A DNA stretch of 64,000 nucleotides from Rhodobiaceae bacterium (GTDB lineage Bacteria; Pseudomonadota; Alphaproteobacteria; Rhizobiales; Tepidamorphaceae): assembly GCA_020637985.1 (NCBI GenBank), contig JACKJK010000005.1, forward strand, positions 62,001-126,000, read 5' to 3'. How positions within the stretch are numbered: position 1 is the first letter of the stretch; each line of letters begins with the position of its first letter. The translations under genes and the position numbers were made by a program. Below are positions 24,969 to 33,286 of the stretch, piece after piece. Under the pieces are notes generated by a model. It did no database searches. It was given only the letters and a program-made list of their open reading frames with translations, and was not told the DNA's origin.

Positions 24969-25985
24969 TTGAAACTCGCTTCGCTGCGCAGCGGCGCCCG
25001 TGACGGCCGCCTCGTCGTCGTCTCCCGTGACCTGGCCTGGTGCACCGACGCCGGCCACATCGCGCCCACCCTGCAGGCCGCGCTCGACGAATGGCACGCG
25101 TTGTCGCCGCGCCTGGCGCTGCTCGCCGACGACCTGGAACGCGAGGCGGTGCCGCGCGAGCGCTTCCACGAGCACGATTGCCTGTCGCCGCTGCCGCGCG
25201 CCTACCAGTGGGCCGACGGTTCGGCCTATCTCAACCACGTCGAGCTGGTGCGCCGCGCGCGCGGCCAGGCGATGCCGGACAACCTGCTGATCGATCCCCT
25301 GATGTACCAGGGCGGCTCGGATTCCTTTCTCGGGCCCCGCGACCCCATCCGCCTCGCCGACGAGGCCTGGGGCATCGACATGGAGGGCGAGGTGGCCGTG
25401 ATCACCGGCGACGTACCCATGGGCGCTTCGCGCGAGGACGCGGCGCGCGAAATCCGCCTCGTCATGCTGGTCAACGACGTCTCGCTCAGGAACCTGATCG
25501 CGGCTGAACTTTCCAAGGGTTTCGGTTTCTTCCAGTCAAAGCCATCGAGCGCTTTTTCCCCCGTCGCCGTCACCCCGGACGAACTGGGCGCGGCCTGGGA
25601 CGGCGGCAAGCTGCACCTCGATATGGCGGTCGACCTCAATGGCACTCCCTTCGGCCGCGCCAGTGCCGGCGTCGACATGAACTTCGATTTTCCGACCCTG
25701 ATCGTCCATGCCGCGAAGACCCGCCCGCTCGTCGCCGGCTCGATCATCGGTTCGGGCACCGTTTCCAACCGCGACCCCGACGGTTCGCCCGGCCGCACGG
25801 TCGCCGATGGCGGCAAGGGCTATTCCTGCATCGCCGAATTGCGCATGATCGAGACCATCCGCGACGGCAAGCCGACGACGCCGTTCCTGCGCTTCGGCGA
25901 CACGGTGCGTATCGAGATGAAGGACGCCGCCGGCCACTCGGTCTTCGGCGCCATCGAGCAGACGCTGGAGCGGTACACTGGGTAA
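24969..25985 (+). CDS. Fumarylacetoacetate hydrolase family protein
   Basis: Enzyme of 338 residues expected to split fumarylacetoacetate to fumarate and acetoacetate, the last step of homogentisate breakdown. FAH-fold landmarks are DPLMYQGGSDSFLGPRDPI, GIDMEGEVAVITGDV (metal-binding Glu), LVNDVSLRNLI, KGFGFFQSKPSSAFSP, and GSGTVSNRD near the C-terminus. The start is a TTG with GGAAGGAACC upstream; no ATG fits. It is the first gene of a seven-gene plus-strand run ending in an FAD monooxygenase, tying that monooxygenase to homogentisate. Confidence 0.9.
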   Translation: MKLASLRSGARDGRLVVVSRDLAWCTDAGHIAPTLQAALDEWHALSPRLALLADDLEREAVPRERFHEHDCLSPLPRAYQWADGSAYLNHVELVRRARGQAMPDNLLIDPLMYQGGSDSFLGPRDPIRLADEAWGIDMEGEVAVITGDVPMGASREDAAREIRLVMLVNDVSLRNLIAAELSKGFGFFQSKPSSAFSPVAVTPDELGAAWDGGKLHLDMAVDLNGTPFGRASAGVDMNFDFPTLIVHAAKTRPLVAGSIIGSGTVSNRDPDGSPGRTVADGGKGYSCIAELRMIETIRDGKPTTPFLRFGDTVRIEMKDAAGHSVFGAIEQTLERYTG

Positions 25986-25997
25986 GGAGGAGACCTG

Positions 25998-26489
25998 ATG
26001 CGAGCGTTGAAACCTGTCTTGCTGCCGCCACTGTTTGCGGTGGTGTTCGCACTGATGGCGTTGGCGCCTGTCGCGAAGGCGCAGGATGCGCAACGGCTGG
26101 AAGCTGCGAAGGCCTATGTCGAGACGCCGAGCGTCCAGGAAATGTTGGACAACATGCTCTCACCGCAAATGCTCAGCACGATCATTGCGGGCATGATTCC
26201 CGCAGGGAAAGCGACGGAAGAACAGCTTGCGAAAGTAAGCAGCATCACCTCGGACGAACTTGACGGCGTCCGCCCGGACATGGAGCGGATCATGATCGAA
26301 GCCGCCGCGAGCCACTTCACGCTGGCAGAAATCAATGCGTTGACCGCCTTCTATTCCTCCGCGGACGGCGCCTCGATCTCGCGCAAGATGCTGCCCTACA
26401 TGACCCAGGCGATGCAGCAGATGGGCCCGCTCGTGCAGGAAATGCAGGCGCGACTCGTTCGCCGCATCAAGAGCGAACTGGGCAACTAA
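25998..26489 (+). CDS. Exported DUF2059 protein
   Basis: Exported protein of 163 residues. The signal peptide covers about 1-29 (LPPLFAVVFALMALAPVAKAQDA). The mature part is helical with the DUF2059-type segment SHFTLAEINALTAFYSSADGASISRKMLPYM (about 107-137 of the chain). Function unknown; the family is periplasmic. It has an excellent AAGGAGGAG ribosome site and lies 12 bases after fahA, with its stop overlapping the next start (TAATG). It is therefore part of the fahA operon although it has no evident catabolic role. Confidence 0.82.
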   Translation: MRALKPVLLPPLFAVVFALMALAPVAKAQDAQRLEAAKAYVETPSVQEMLDNMLSPQMLSTIIAGMIPAGKATEEQLAKVSSITSDELDGVRPDMERIMIEAAASHFTLAEINALTAFYSSADGASISRKMLPYMTQAMQQMGPLVQEMQARLVRRIKSELGN

Positions 26490-27439
26490 TGACGAATACG
26501 TTCGCCTCCCAGGCCGATCTGACCGCGAAGACGATCACCTTTGACGAGATCGGCCGCGACCTGTGGGCCTTCACGGCCGAGGGTGATCCGAATTCCGGCG
26601 TCATTATAGGCGACGACGCGGTGATGGTGATCGAGGCGCAGGCAACGCCAAGATTAGCCAGCAAAGTAATAGAGCGGATTCGTTCTGTTACCGACAAGCC
26701 GGTCACGCACCTGGTGCTGACGCATTATCACGCCGTCCGTGTTCTTGGTGCGTCGGCTTATAATGCGCAATCCATCGTCATGGGCGAGAAGGCGCGGGCG
26801 ATGGTCGCCGAGCGCGGGCAGGAGGACTGGGATAGCGAATTCGCCCGTTTTCCCCGCCTTTTTGAGGGTCACGAGAGCATTCCGGGCCTGACATGGCCGA
26901 CAACGACCTTTTCCGAGCGGATGAGCGTCTATCTCGGCAAGCGCCGCGTCGACCTGATGTTCCTCGGTCGCGCCCACACCGCCGGCGACATCGTCGTCTA
27001 CGTGCCGGATGCCAACGTCATGTTTACCGGCGATATCGTTGAATATAAGTCGGCTTGCTATTGCGGTGACGGGCATTTCCACGACTGGCCGAAAACCCTT
27101 GCGCGCATCGAGCGTTTCAAACTCGACGCCATCGCGCCGGGGCGTGGCGATGCGCTGGTCGGCCGCGACCGGGTCGATGCAGCGCTCGCGTCGACGGAAG
27201 ACTTCATCCGCTCCACGTACTCCCCGGTAGCGAAGGTCGCGCTGCGCGGCGGTTCCCTTAAAGAAGCCTGGGACGCCTGCCGCGCCGCCTGCGATCCGAA
27301 ATTCTCGGACTACGCGATCTACGAGCATTGCCTGCCGTTCAACGTCGCGCGCGCCTTCGATGAGGCCAACGACATCGACACCCCGCGCATCTGGACGGCA
27401 GAACGTGATCGGCTGATGTGGGAGGCGTTGCAGGGGTAG
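26489..27439 (+). CDS. Metallo-beta-lactamase-fold hydrolase with altered metal motif
   Basis: Cytoplasmic MBL-fold protein of 316 residues. The usual HxHxDH zinc motif reads THYHAVR (H79, H81, then V83 and R84 in place of D and H). Later ligands H163 (GRAHTAGD) and D182 (FTGDIVE) are present. The changed motif implies a one-metal site or altered chemistry. A cysteine-rich loop CYCGDGHFHDW (190-200) could add ligands. It lies in the fahA/FAD-monooxygenase operon, suggesting hydrolysis of an aromatic ester or thioester, or protection of the monooxygenase system. This is inference only. Confidence 0.82.
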   Translation: MTNTFASQADLTAKTITFDEIGRDLWAFTAEGDPNSGVIIGDDAVMVIEAQATPRLASKVIERIRSVTDKPVTHLVLTHYHAVRVLGASAYNAQSIVMGEKARAMVAERGQEDWDSEFARFPRLFEGHESIPGLTWPTTTFSERMSVYLGKRRVDLMFLGRAHTAGDIVVYVPDANVMFTGDIVEYKSACYCGDGHFHDWPKTLARIERFKLDAIAPGRGDALVGRDRVDAALASTEDFIRSTYSPVAKVALRGGSLKEAWDACRAACDPKFSDYAIYEHCLPFNVARAFDEANDIDTPRIWTAERDRLMWEALQG

Positions 27440-27443
27440 GGCG

Positions 27444-27698
27444 ATGTCGCATCTCGTGAATTTCAGACTCGCCACGCTCAAAGCCGCTGTGGTCCTGATA
27501 CCCTCTTACTCTGCGGCCTATTTCACTGACAAAATGGTCTGGGTGGTGCCGACATTGGCTGCTGCTGGCTTCTTTGCTGCGAACATCAAGATCGCCGAGG
27601 AGACTACAATTCGTCGCGTCGACGAGGATGGGGATACAGATGACGAAGGCGACGAGGCTGCGATAGTGGAATTCGGCGAGATTTCAGGCGGTTCTTGA
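27444..27698 (+). CDS. Small membrane protein, unknown
   Basis: Protein of 84 residues with two hydrophobic stretches (about 10-26 and 31-48, WVVPTLAAAGFFAANI) and a very acidic C-terminal tail (DEDGDTDDEGDEAA). I recognise no family. It starts 4 bases after the MBL gene and is followed 9 bases later by another small membrane protein, so it is probably translated as part of the operon. Local codon use is more A/T-rich than in neighbouring genes. Confidence 0.6.
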   Translation: MSHLVNFRLATLKAAVVLIPSYSAAYFTDKMVWVVPTLAAAGFFAANIKIAEETTIRRVDEDGDTDDEGDEAAIVEFGEISGGS

Positions 27699-27707
27699 GG
27701 GGGGCGG

Positions 27708-28010
27708 ATGTCCGACCAAATCATGGCCCTCGTAATGACGACGATTTCGGCGCTGGCGGCGCTGTTCCTCTTCGTCGGCGCGGTTCGCACGTCCTACGAG
27801 ATCGAGCAGCGCAGCGACGGCACCATTCTGTGGAAGGGGCTGCCGCGCTACACCAACATGTTCCGCACCGCGTTTGGCGGCGCCAGCGTCGCGAAGGACG
27901 AGGAAACGCGGGCGCTGGTGAACAGGTTGCGCAAGCAGTTGTTGCTCACGTTCACGTTTCTCGCGCTGATGGGCCTGACGGCCTGTCTCAATATGCCGCC
28001 GGCGAACTGA
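27708..28010 (+). CDS. Small two-helix membrane protein, unknown
   Basis: Protein of 100 residues. A first helix spans about 5-27 (LVMTTISALAALFLFVGAV), a soluble middle contains YEIEQRSDGTILWKGLPRYTNMFRTAF, and a second helix spans about 78-95. A strong GAGGGGGGC Shine-Dalgarno precedes the ATG. I recognise no family. With the preceding 84-residue protein it forms a pair of small membrane proteins between the MBL and FAD monooxygenase genes. They could be a membrane anchor or an uptake aid, but nothing in the sequence decides. Confidence 0.65.
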   Translation: MSDQIMALVMTTISALAALFLFVGAVRTSYEIEQRSDGTILWKGLPRYTNMFRTAFGGASVAKDEETRALVNRLRKQLLLTFTFLALMGLTACLNMPPAN

Positions 28011-28024
28011 CAGGAGCGGGACGC

Positions 28025-29632
28025 GTGCCGCGCTACGCCTACAAGTCCTATCCTTATACCAAGCCGCCGGAAATGACGGGCGGCAAGGTTTCCGACGCAC
28101 CCGTCGTCATTGTCGGCGCCGGCCCCGTCGGCCTTGCCGCGGCCATCGACCTTGCGCAACACGGCATCGCCTCTGTGGTGCTCGACGACAACGACGTCGT
28201 GTCCGTCGGCAGCCGCGCGATCTGCTGGGCCAAGCGGACGCTCGAGATTTTCGACCGTCTCGGCGTCGGCGAGCGGATGGTGGAGAAGGGCGTCACCTGG
28301 AAGGTCGGTCGCCTGTTCCACGGTGATCGCGAGGTCTATGCCTTCGACCTGCTGCCCGAGCCGGGCCACAAGAACCCGGCGTTCATCAACCTGCAGCAGT
28401 ACTACGTCGAAGAATACCTGGTCGACCGTTGTGCGGATTTCCCCGATCTGATCGACCTGCGCTGGAAGAACCGCGTTATCGCCGTCCGCCAGTCCGGGAA
28501 TACCGTTGTCACGTTCGTCGATACGTCGGACGGCACATATACAATTGAAGCGGCTTATCTTCTCGCTTGCGATGGCGCGAAGTCCTCCGTCCGCGAGATG
28601 CTTGGTCTCGAATTCGCCGGCCGTGTCTTTGAAGAGAGATTCCTCATCACCGACGTGGAGATGAAGGCGGATTTCCCCTCCGAGCGCTGGTTCTGGTTCG
28701 AACCGCAGTTCCACAACGGCCAGTCCGCGCTGCTGCACAAGCAGCCCGACGATATCTATCGCATCGATCTGCAGCTTGGCTGGAACGCCGACCCGGAAGA
28801 GGAAAGGAAGCCGGAAAACGTCATCCCGCGCATTCGCGCCATCGTGGGGGACCGCGAATTCGAGATCGACTGGGTCTCCGTCTACACTTTCCAGTGCCGC
28901 CGGCTCGAACGTTTCGTGCATGACCGGGTGATTTTCGCCGGTGACAGCGCGCATGTCGTTTCGCCCTTCGGCGCGCGTGGCGGCAACGGTGGTATCCAGG
29001 ATACCGACAACCTGTGCTGGAAACTCGCCATGGTCTTGAAAGGACAGGCGAACCAGCGGCTCATCGAGACCTACGACGAGGAACGCACCGTCGGCGCCGA
29101 CGAGAACATCCTGAATTCGACGCGCGCGACGCGGTTCATGACGCCGGCCGATGGTGCCGAGCGCCTGTTTCGTGACGAAACGTTGGCGCTGGCCGAGACG
29201 ATGCCCTTCGCCCGCCGGCTCATCAATTCCGGGCGGCTGTCGCTGCCGTGCTCGCTGGCCGGCATGTCTCTGGCGATCCCCGATTCGGAAAACGTACCCG
29301 GCGGCCTCGTCCCCGGCGCACCATGCGTCGATGCCCCGGTTCTGGGCAATGGCAAGCCGGCGTGGCTGCTCGACCGTCTCGGCGGCGCGTTCCTGCAGAT
29401 GACCGTCAGCCAGGACACCATCACGCTGGCGAATGTTGCGCCGGACGGCAGCCTCGGCGAGATGCGGAGTCTGGCTTGCGATACGAATAATACGGCGGCT
29501 AATAGATATGCGCCGGACACACCGGTGACATATCTCGTGCGACCGGACCAGCACATTGCTGCGCGCTCGAATGCTGCAACGCAGCAATGGCGGATTATTG
29601 CGATGCAGCATATTCTTGGAGGTGCAGCATGA
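28025..29632 (+). CDS. FAD-dependent aromatic monooxygenase (PheA/TfdB/MhpA type)
   Basis: Single-component flavoprotein hydroxylase of 535 residues. It has the GxGxxG dinucleotide motif in VVIVGAGPVGLAAAIDLA (about 27-44), the DG motif LACDGAKSSVRE, and the GD motif FAGDSAHVVSPFGARGG followed by NGGIQDTDNLCWKLA. The C-terminal thioredoxin-like domain is present. The start is GTG with CAGGAGCGG upstream. Its stop overlaps a DUF2783 gene (ATGA). Lying in the fahA operon, it likely makes homogentisate, for example from 3-hydroxyphenylacetate as in the MhaA/MhaB system. Substrate is inferred. Confidence 0.87.
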   Translation: MPRYAYKSYPYTKPPEMTGGKVSDAPVVIVGAGPVGLAAAIDLAQHGIASVVLDDNDVVSVGSRAICWAKRTLEIFDRLGVGERMVEKGVTWKVGRLFHGDREVYAFDLLPEPGHKNPAFINLQQYYVEEYLVDRCADFPDLIDLRWKNRVIAVRQSGNTVVTFVDTSDGTYTIEAAYLLACDGAKSSVREMLGLEFAGRVFEERFLITDVEMKADFPSERWFWFEPQFHNGQSALLHKQPDDIYRIDLQLGWNADPEEERKPENVIPRIRAIVGDREFEIDWVSVYTFQCRRLERFVHDRVIFAGDSAHVVSPFGARGGNGGIQDTDNLCWKLAMVLKGQANQRLIETYDEERTVGADENILNSTRATRFMTPADGAERLFRDETLALAETMPFARRLINSGRLSLPCSLAGMSLAIPDSENVPGGLVPGAPCVDAPVLGNGKPAWLLDRLGGAFLQMTVSQDTITLANVAPDGSLGEMRSLACDTNNTAANRYAPDTPVTYLVRPDQHIAARSNAATQQWRIIAMQHILGGAA

Positions 29633-29850
29633 GCCCTGATTTCTCAACGTTCCGGCTCGGCAGTGGCGCAGATTCCGTCTATGAATCACTGATTTCTGCC
29701 CATCAAGGCCTCAGTGAGGCCGACAGTGCGCGTCTCAATGCGCGCCTCGTCCTGATCCTCCTGAACGCGTTGGGCGATGAGAATGCTGCGCAGCATGTGA
29801 TTGCGGCGGCGCGACAAAATCTCCAGAATCTTGATAACAAGCCGGCTTGA
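29629..29850 (+). CDS. DUF2783 protein, probable partner of the FAD monooxygenase
   Basis: Helical protein of 73 residues (SVYESLISAHQGLSEADSARLNARLVLILLNALGDENAAQHVI split by a loop) of the DUF2783 type. TTGGAGG lies 7 bases upstream and the start overlaps the monooxygenase stop, giving tight translational coupling and probably equal amounts. A small coupling protein paired with a flavoprotein is known for 3-hydroxyphenylacetate 6-hydroxylase (MhaB with MhaA), so a similar coupling role is suggested. It ends directly against the convergent SDR gene. Confidence 0.8.
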   Translation: MSPDFSTFRLGSGADSVYESLISAHQGLSEADSARLNARLVLILLNALGDENAAQHVIAAARQNLQNLDNKPA

Positions 29851-30663
29851 TTAAGCCAGCAACTGACCGCCGTTGACCTCGATCGTCTGCCCCGTGACGT
29901 AGCCGGACAGGGCCGGATCGGCAAGGAACAGGTAGGCGCCGACGCAGTCCTGCGGCGTCCCCAGCCGCTGCAGCGGGATCGCCCGCGCGGTTGCTGCGAG
30001 TTTCTCCTCGCCCGAGTAGCGCGCGTGGAAGTCGGTGCGGATCGTGCCGGGCGAAACGACGTTGACGCGAATGCCGTGGCCGGCGAGTTCGCGCGCCAGG
30101 CTGCGCGCATAGGTCGAGACGAAGGCCTTGGCTGCCGAGTAGACCGATGAACCGGGGCTGCCGCCGGTCCGCGCAGAAATCGACGAGGTGAAGATGACGC
30201 TCGCTGCGGCGGGCGCCTCTTTGCCGCGTGCAAGGACCGGCAGAAGACCCTGCGTCAGCAGGACCGTCGATCGGGCATTGAGGTCGCTGACCCTGTGATA
30301 GTGCTCCGCCGTCATGTCCGCGGTCGTGACGCGCCCGTGCATCGTGCCGGCGTTGTGGATGAAGACATCGACCGTCCTGGCCGCGGCGCGGATACCTGCG
30401 ACAAGACGTTCGCAGTCCGCCAGATCGCCGAGATCGGCGTTCAGGAGCGCAAGCCGGCCGCGGCAGGCTGCTTGGAGCCCGTCGAGGAGCGGATCGTGCG
30501 GCTGCGCCGGCTCGATGCCGGCATGCGCCACAACCTGTGCGCCCAGGTCCAGGAAAGCGCGGGCAACGGCAGCGCCGATCCCCCGCCGCGCGCCCGTGAT
30601 AACGATGTTGTGTCCCGCGAAGCGGTTCGTGCTGAATGCCTTTGCGGCACTTGGGCAGGGCAT
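29851..30663 (-). CDS. Short-chain dehydrogenase/reductase (SDR)
   Basis: NAD(P)-dependent oxidoreductase of 270 residues of the classical SDR type. The cofactor motif TGARRGIG (about 23-30; an arginine after GA suggests NADPH), NAG in FIHNAGTMHGR, the catalytic serine in FTSSISA, and YSAAK (Y about 170, K four later) are all present, as is VSPGTIRTDFH. RBS GGAGG precedes the ATG at 30663. It is divergent from glpR, so it shares that promoter region and may belong to the glycerol regulon. The substrate cannot be read. Confidence 0.88.
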   Translation of the reverse strand: MPCPSAAKAFSTNRFAGHNIVITGARRGIGAAVARAFLDLGAQVVAHAGIEPAQPHDPLLDGLQAACRGRLALLNADLGDLADCERLVAGIRAAARTVDVFIHNAGTMHGRVTTADMTAEHYHRVSDLNARSTVLLTQGLLPVLARGKEAPAAASVIFTSSISARTGGSPGSSVYSAAKAFVSTYARSLARELAGHGIRVNVVSPGTIRTDFHARYSGEEKLAATARAIPLQRLGTPQDCVGAYLFLADPALSGYVTGQTIEVNGGQLLA

Positions 30664-30720
30664 CTTCGCGGATCCTCCATTGTCGGCGCGACGGCTGACG
30701 TCGCATGACAGCGACCAGAC

Positions 30721-30738
30721 TTTCGTTTAATTTCGCTT
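30721..30738. promoter_or_regulatory. Candidate GlpR operator, direct repeats TTTCGTTT and TTTCGCTT
   Basis: Two near-identical octamers start 10 bases apart (30721 and 30731), about one helical turn. They lie in the short region between the SDR gene and glpR. DeoR/GlpR-type repressors of Proteobacteria often bind TTCG-containing direct repeats. Similar octamers recur upstream of glpD at 31567 and 31599, supporting a shared regulator. Confidence 0.5.
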
Positions 30739-30777
30739 CGGACGCAATTTGCCGATCGATCGGGGGCGTTGGAAACA

Positions 30778-31554
30778 GTGCTGCCAGAACGTCAACAGAT
30801 CATTCTCGACATCGCACGCCAGCACGGGCGTGTCAGCGTCGATGCGCTGGCCTTGCGGTTCGAGGTTTCGCCGCAGACGATCCGCAAGGATCTCAACGAG
30901 TTGTGCGACCAGCGCCTGCTGTTCCGGGTGCATGGCGGCGCCATGATCACGCCCTCGCGCGAGAACATGGGCTATGAGGCCAGGCGAACGCTGGCGCGCG
31001 CCGAGAAACTCGCCATCGGCGGGCGGGCAGCTGCCCTCATCCCCGATTCGGCGTCACTGTTCATCAACATCGGCACCACGACGGAAGCCGTCGCCGACGC
31101 GCTGGTCCGTCATTCCGGGCTGATGGTGATCACCAACAACATCAACGTCGCCAATTCCATGCGCGTCTATCCCGGCATCGAGGTCGTGGTGGCGGGCGGC
31201 GTCGTGCGCCGTGCCGATGGCGGCATCGTCGGCGAGGCCGCGGTGGACTTCATCCGCCAGTTCAAGGTCGACTTCGCGGTCATCGGCGTATCGGCGATCG
31301 ATGCCGACGGTTCGCTGCTCGACTATGACTTCCGCGAGGTGAAGGTCGCCAAGGCGATCATCGCCAACGCCCGCCACGTCATCCTGGTTGCCGATTCCAG
31401 CAAGTTCGAACGCCGCGCGCCGGTGCGCATCGGTCACATTTCGCAGGTCGACACATTCGTCACCGATCACTGCCCGGACGATGCGATCAGGGCCATATGC
31501 GCAGAAGGCGAGGTCGACCTGGTCGAGGCAATGGTTCAGGCGGTCGGCAGTTGA
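30778..31554 (+). CDS. glpR: DeoR-family glycerol-3-phosphate regulon repressor GlpR
   Basis: Repressor of 258 residues. The N-terminal DeoR HTH reads RQQIILDIARQHGRVSVDALALRFEVSPQTIRKDLNEL (about 5-45), and HGGA follows. The C-terminal sugar-phosphate-sensing domain is of isomerase fold with FINIGTTTEAVADAL and ITNNINVANSM. The GTG at 30778 was preferred because family members start about five residues before the ERQ/DRH motif; a TTG at 30769 is the alternative. The position directly before glpD and the importer operon identifies it as GlpR. Confidence 0.87.
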   Translation: MLPERQQIILDIARQHGRVSVDALALRFEVSPQTIRKDLNELCDQRLLFRVHGGAMITPSRENMGYEARRTLARAEKLAIGGRAAALIPDSASLFINIGTTTEAVADALVRHSGLMVITNNINVANSMRVYPGIEVVVAGGVVRRADGGIVGEAAVDFIRQFKVDFAVIGVSAIDADGSLLDYDFREVKVAKAIIANARHVILVADSSKFERRAPVRIGHISQVDTFVTDHCPDDAIRAICAEGEVDLVEAMVQAVGS

Positions 31555-31566
31555 TTGCGAAATCGC

Positions 31567-31606
31567 TTTCGCTTGACTTTCAAGTCATTCATTTTAAGCT
31601 TCGTTT
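31567..31606. promoter_or_regulatory. glpD control region: GlpR-like octamers and an inverted repeat
   Basis: TTTCGCTT (31567-31574) and CTTCGTTT (31599-31606) match the octamers upstream of glpR. Between them lies a perfect TGACTT-TC-AAGTCA inverted repeat (31574-31587). Its left arm is part of TTGACT, a possible -35 element, though no good -10 follows at 17 bases. A repressor here would block glpD transcription. Confidence 0.45.
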
Positions 31607-31715
31607 ATGGCGATAGGTATTGCGCTGCGGGAGCAAGTCGCGGCTGCAATATGACTTCGCTCAGCCGGGGGCCCGTCAGAAGGCCGAAAGGCCCGGCGGC
31701 GGACGGGAGGCCAGG

Positions 31716-33275
31716 GTGGCGGCGCGCTACGACATCTTCGTCATCGGCGGAGGTATCAATGGCTGCGGCATCGCGCGCGATGCCGCCGGACGCGGATACT
31801 CCGTCTGCCTTGCCGAAATGGGCGATCTTGCCAGCGGCACCTCCTCCGCCTCCACCAAGCTCGTCCATGGCGGCCTGCGCTACCTGGAGTTCTATGAGTT
31901 CCGCCTCGTGCGCGAAGCCCTTTTCGAGCGTGAGCGGTTGTGGGCAAACGCACCGCACATCATCCGTCCGATGCACTTCGTCCTGCCCCATCATGCCGGC
32001 CTCAGGCCGGCGTGGCTGCTGCGCCTTGGGCTGTTCCTCTACGATCACCTTGGCGGGCGCAAGCTGCTGCCCGCATGCAGGTCGATCGACCTGACGAACA
32101 GCCCCTATGGCGCGCCGCTGAAGCCATTGTTCACGAAGGGCTTCGAGTACTCCGATTGCTGGGTCGACGATTCCCGCCTCGTCGTCCTCAACGCCCGCGA
32201 CGCGGCGGACCGCGGCGCACGCATACTGACGCGCCGCGAGGTCACCGCGGCAAAGTCCGACGGCGAAGGCTGGACGCTGGAATTGACCGACACCGTTTTC
32301 GGCCACAAGGAACAGGTGTCCGCCCGCGCGCTGGTCAATGCGGCGGGGCCCTGGGTCGACGAGGTGCTGCGCGGGCCGGTCGGCGAGGCCGATGCGCACA
32401 ACGTCCGGCTCGTCAAGGGCAGCCACATCGTGGTGCCCAGGATCTTTGACCACGACCGCTGCTACATCTTCCAGAACGCCGACGGCCGGATCATCTTCGC
32501 GATCCCCTACGAGGACGACTACACCCTGATCGGCACCACCGACCTCGACTTCGAGGGCGACCCTGCCGGGGCGGAGATTTCCGGGGCCGAGGTCGCCTAC
32601 CTGTGCGAAGCGGCGTCGCAGTATTTCCGCGCCCCGGTACGCGAGGAGCAGGTGGCCTGGAGCTATTCCGGCGTGCGGCCACTGTTCGACGACGGCGCGA
32701 CGAAGGCGCAGGAAGCCACCCGCGACTACGTGCTCAGGGAGGACACGAGCCACGGAGCGCCGCTGTTCAACATTTTCGGCGGCAAGATCACGACCTACCG
32801 CCGCCTGGCGGAATCGATGCTGGACATGATCGCGCCGCGCATCGGCAGGCGCGGCGCGGCCTGGACGGCGGATGCGCCGCTGCCCGGCGGCGACATGCCC
32901 GTGGACGGCGTTGGCGAGATCACCCGCAAGCTTGCCGGTGGCTTCGACTGGCTGCCCGGGAAAGTTGCGGTCCGGTATGCGCGCAGCTACGGCACCCGGC
33001 TGTGCCGCATGATCGAGACTGCCGGCAGCCTCGCCGACATGGGGCGGCACTTCGGAGCCGGCCTGTACGAACGCGAGGTGCGCTGGCTGATCGAGCAGGA
33101 ATGGGCGCGCACCGCGCAGGATGTCCTGTGGCGGCGCACCCGGCTGGGCCTGCGTATCGACGAACGCGGCGTTGCCGATCTCGAGCGTTTCATGACGGCC
33201 GCGGTCGTCGAATTCGATGCCCGCGAGGAGCAGTCCGCCGCGGGCGACCGGCGCTCCGGGCCCGAAGCGGCATGA
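31716..33275 (+). CDS. glpD: Aerobic glycerol-3-phosphate dehydrogenase
   Basis: Membrane-associated FAD enzyme of 519 residues that oxidises sn-glycerol-3-phosphate to dihydroxyacetone phosphate and feeds electrons to quinone. The FAD-binding motif IFVIGGGINGCGIARDAAGRG lies at about 7-27, the family signature TSSASTKLVHGGLRYLE follows, and FGGKITTYRRLAESM lies near 350. The start GTG lies after GGGAGGCCAGG. Upstream repeats match those before glpR, so control by GlpR is likely. The stop overlaps a possible start of glpS; the genes are probably cotranscribed. Confidence 0.95.
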   Translation: MAARYDIFVIGGGINGCGIARDAAGRGYSVCLAEMGDLASGTSSASTKLVHGGLRYLEFYEFRLVREALFERERLWANAPHIIRPMHFVLPHHAGLRPAWLLRLGLFLYDHLGGRKLLPACRSIDLTNSPYGAPLKPLFTKGFEYSDCWVDDSRLVVLNARDAADRGARILTRREVTAAKSDGEGWTLELTDTVFGHKEQVSARALVNAAGPWVDEVLRGPVGEADAHNVRLVKGSHIVVPRIFDHDRCYIFQNADGRIIFAIPYEDDYTLIGTTDLDFEGDPAGAEISGAEVAYLCEAASQYFRAPVREEQVAWSYSGVRPLFDDGATKAQEATRDYVLREDTSHGAPLFNIFGGKITTYRRLAESMLDMIAPRIGRRGAAWTADAPLPGGDMPVDGVGEITRKLAGGFDWLPGKVAVRYARSYGTRLCRMIETAGSLADMGRHFGAGLYEREVRWLIEQEWARTAQDVLWRRTRLGLRIDERGVADLERFMTAAVVEFDAREEQSAAGDRRSGPEAA

Positions 33276-33286
33276 GGGGCGCGGGC

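Noticed and set aside
27848..29689. 613-codon minus-strand frame opposite the FAD monooxygenase
   Set aside because: The sense gene shows all three flavoprotein motifs; the antisense frame is a shadow.
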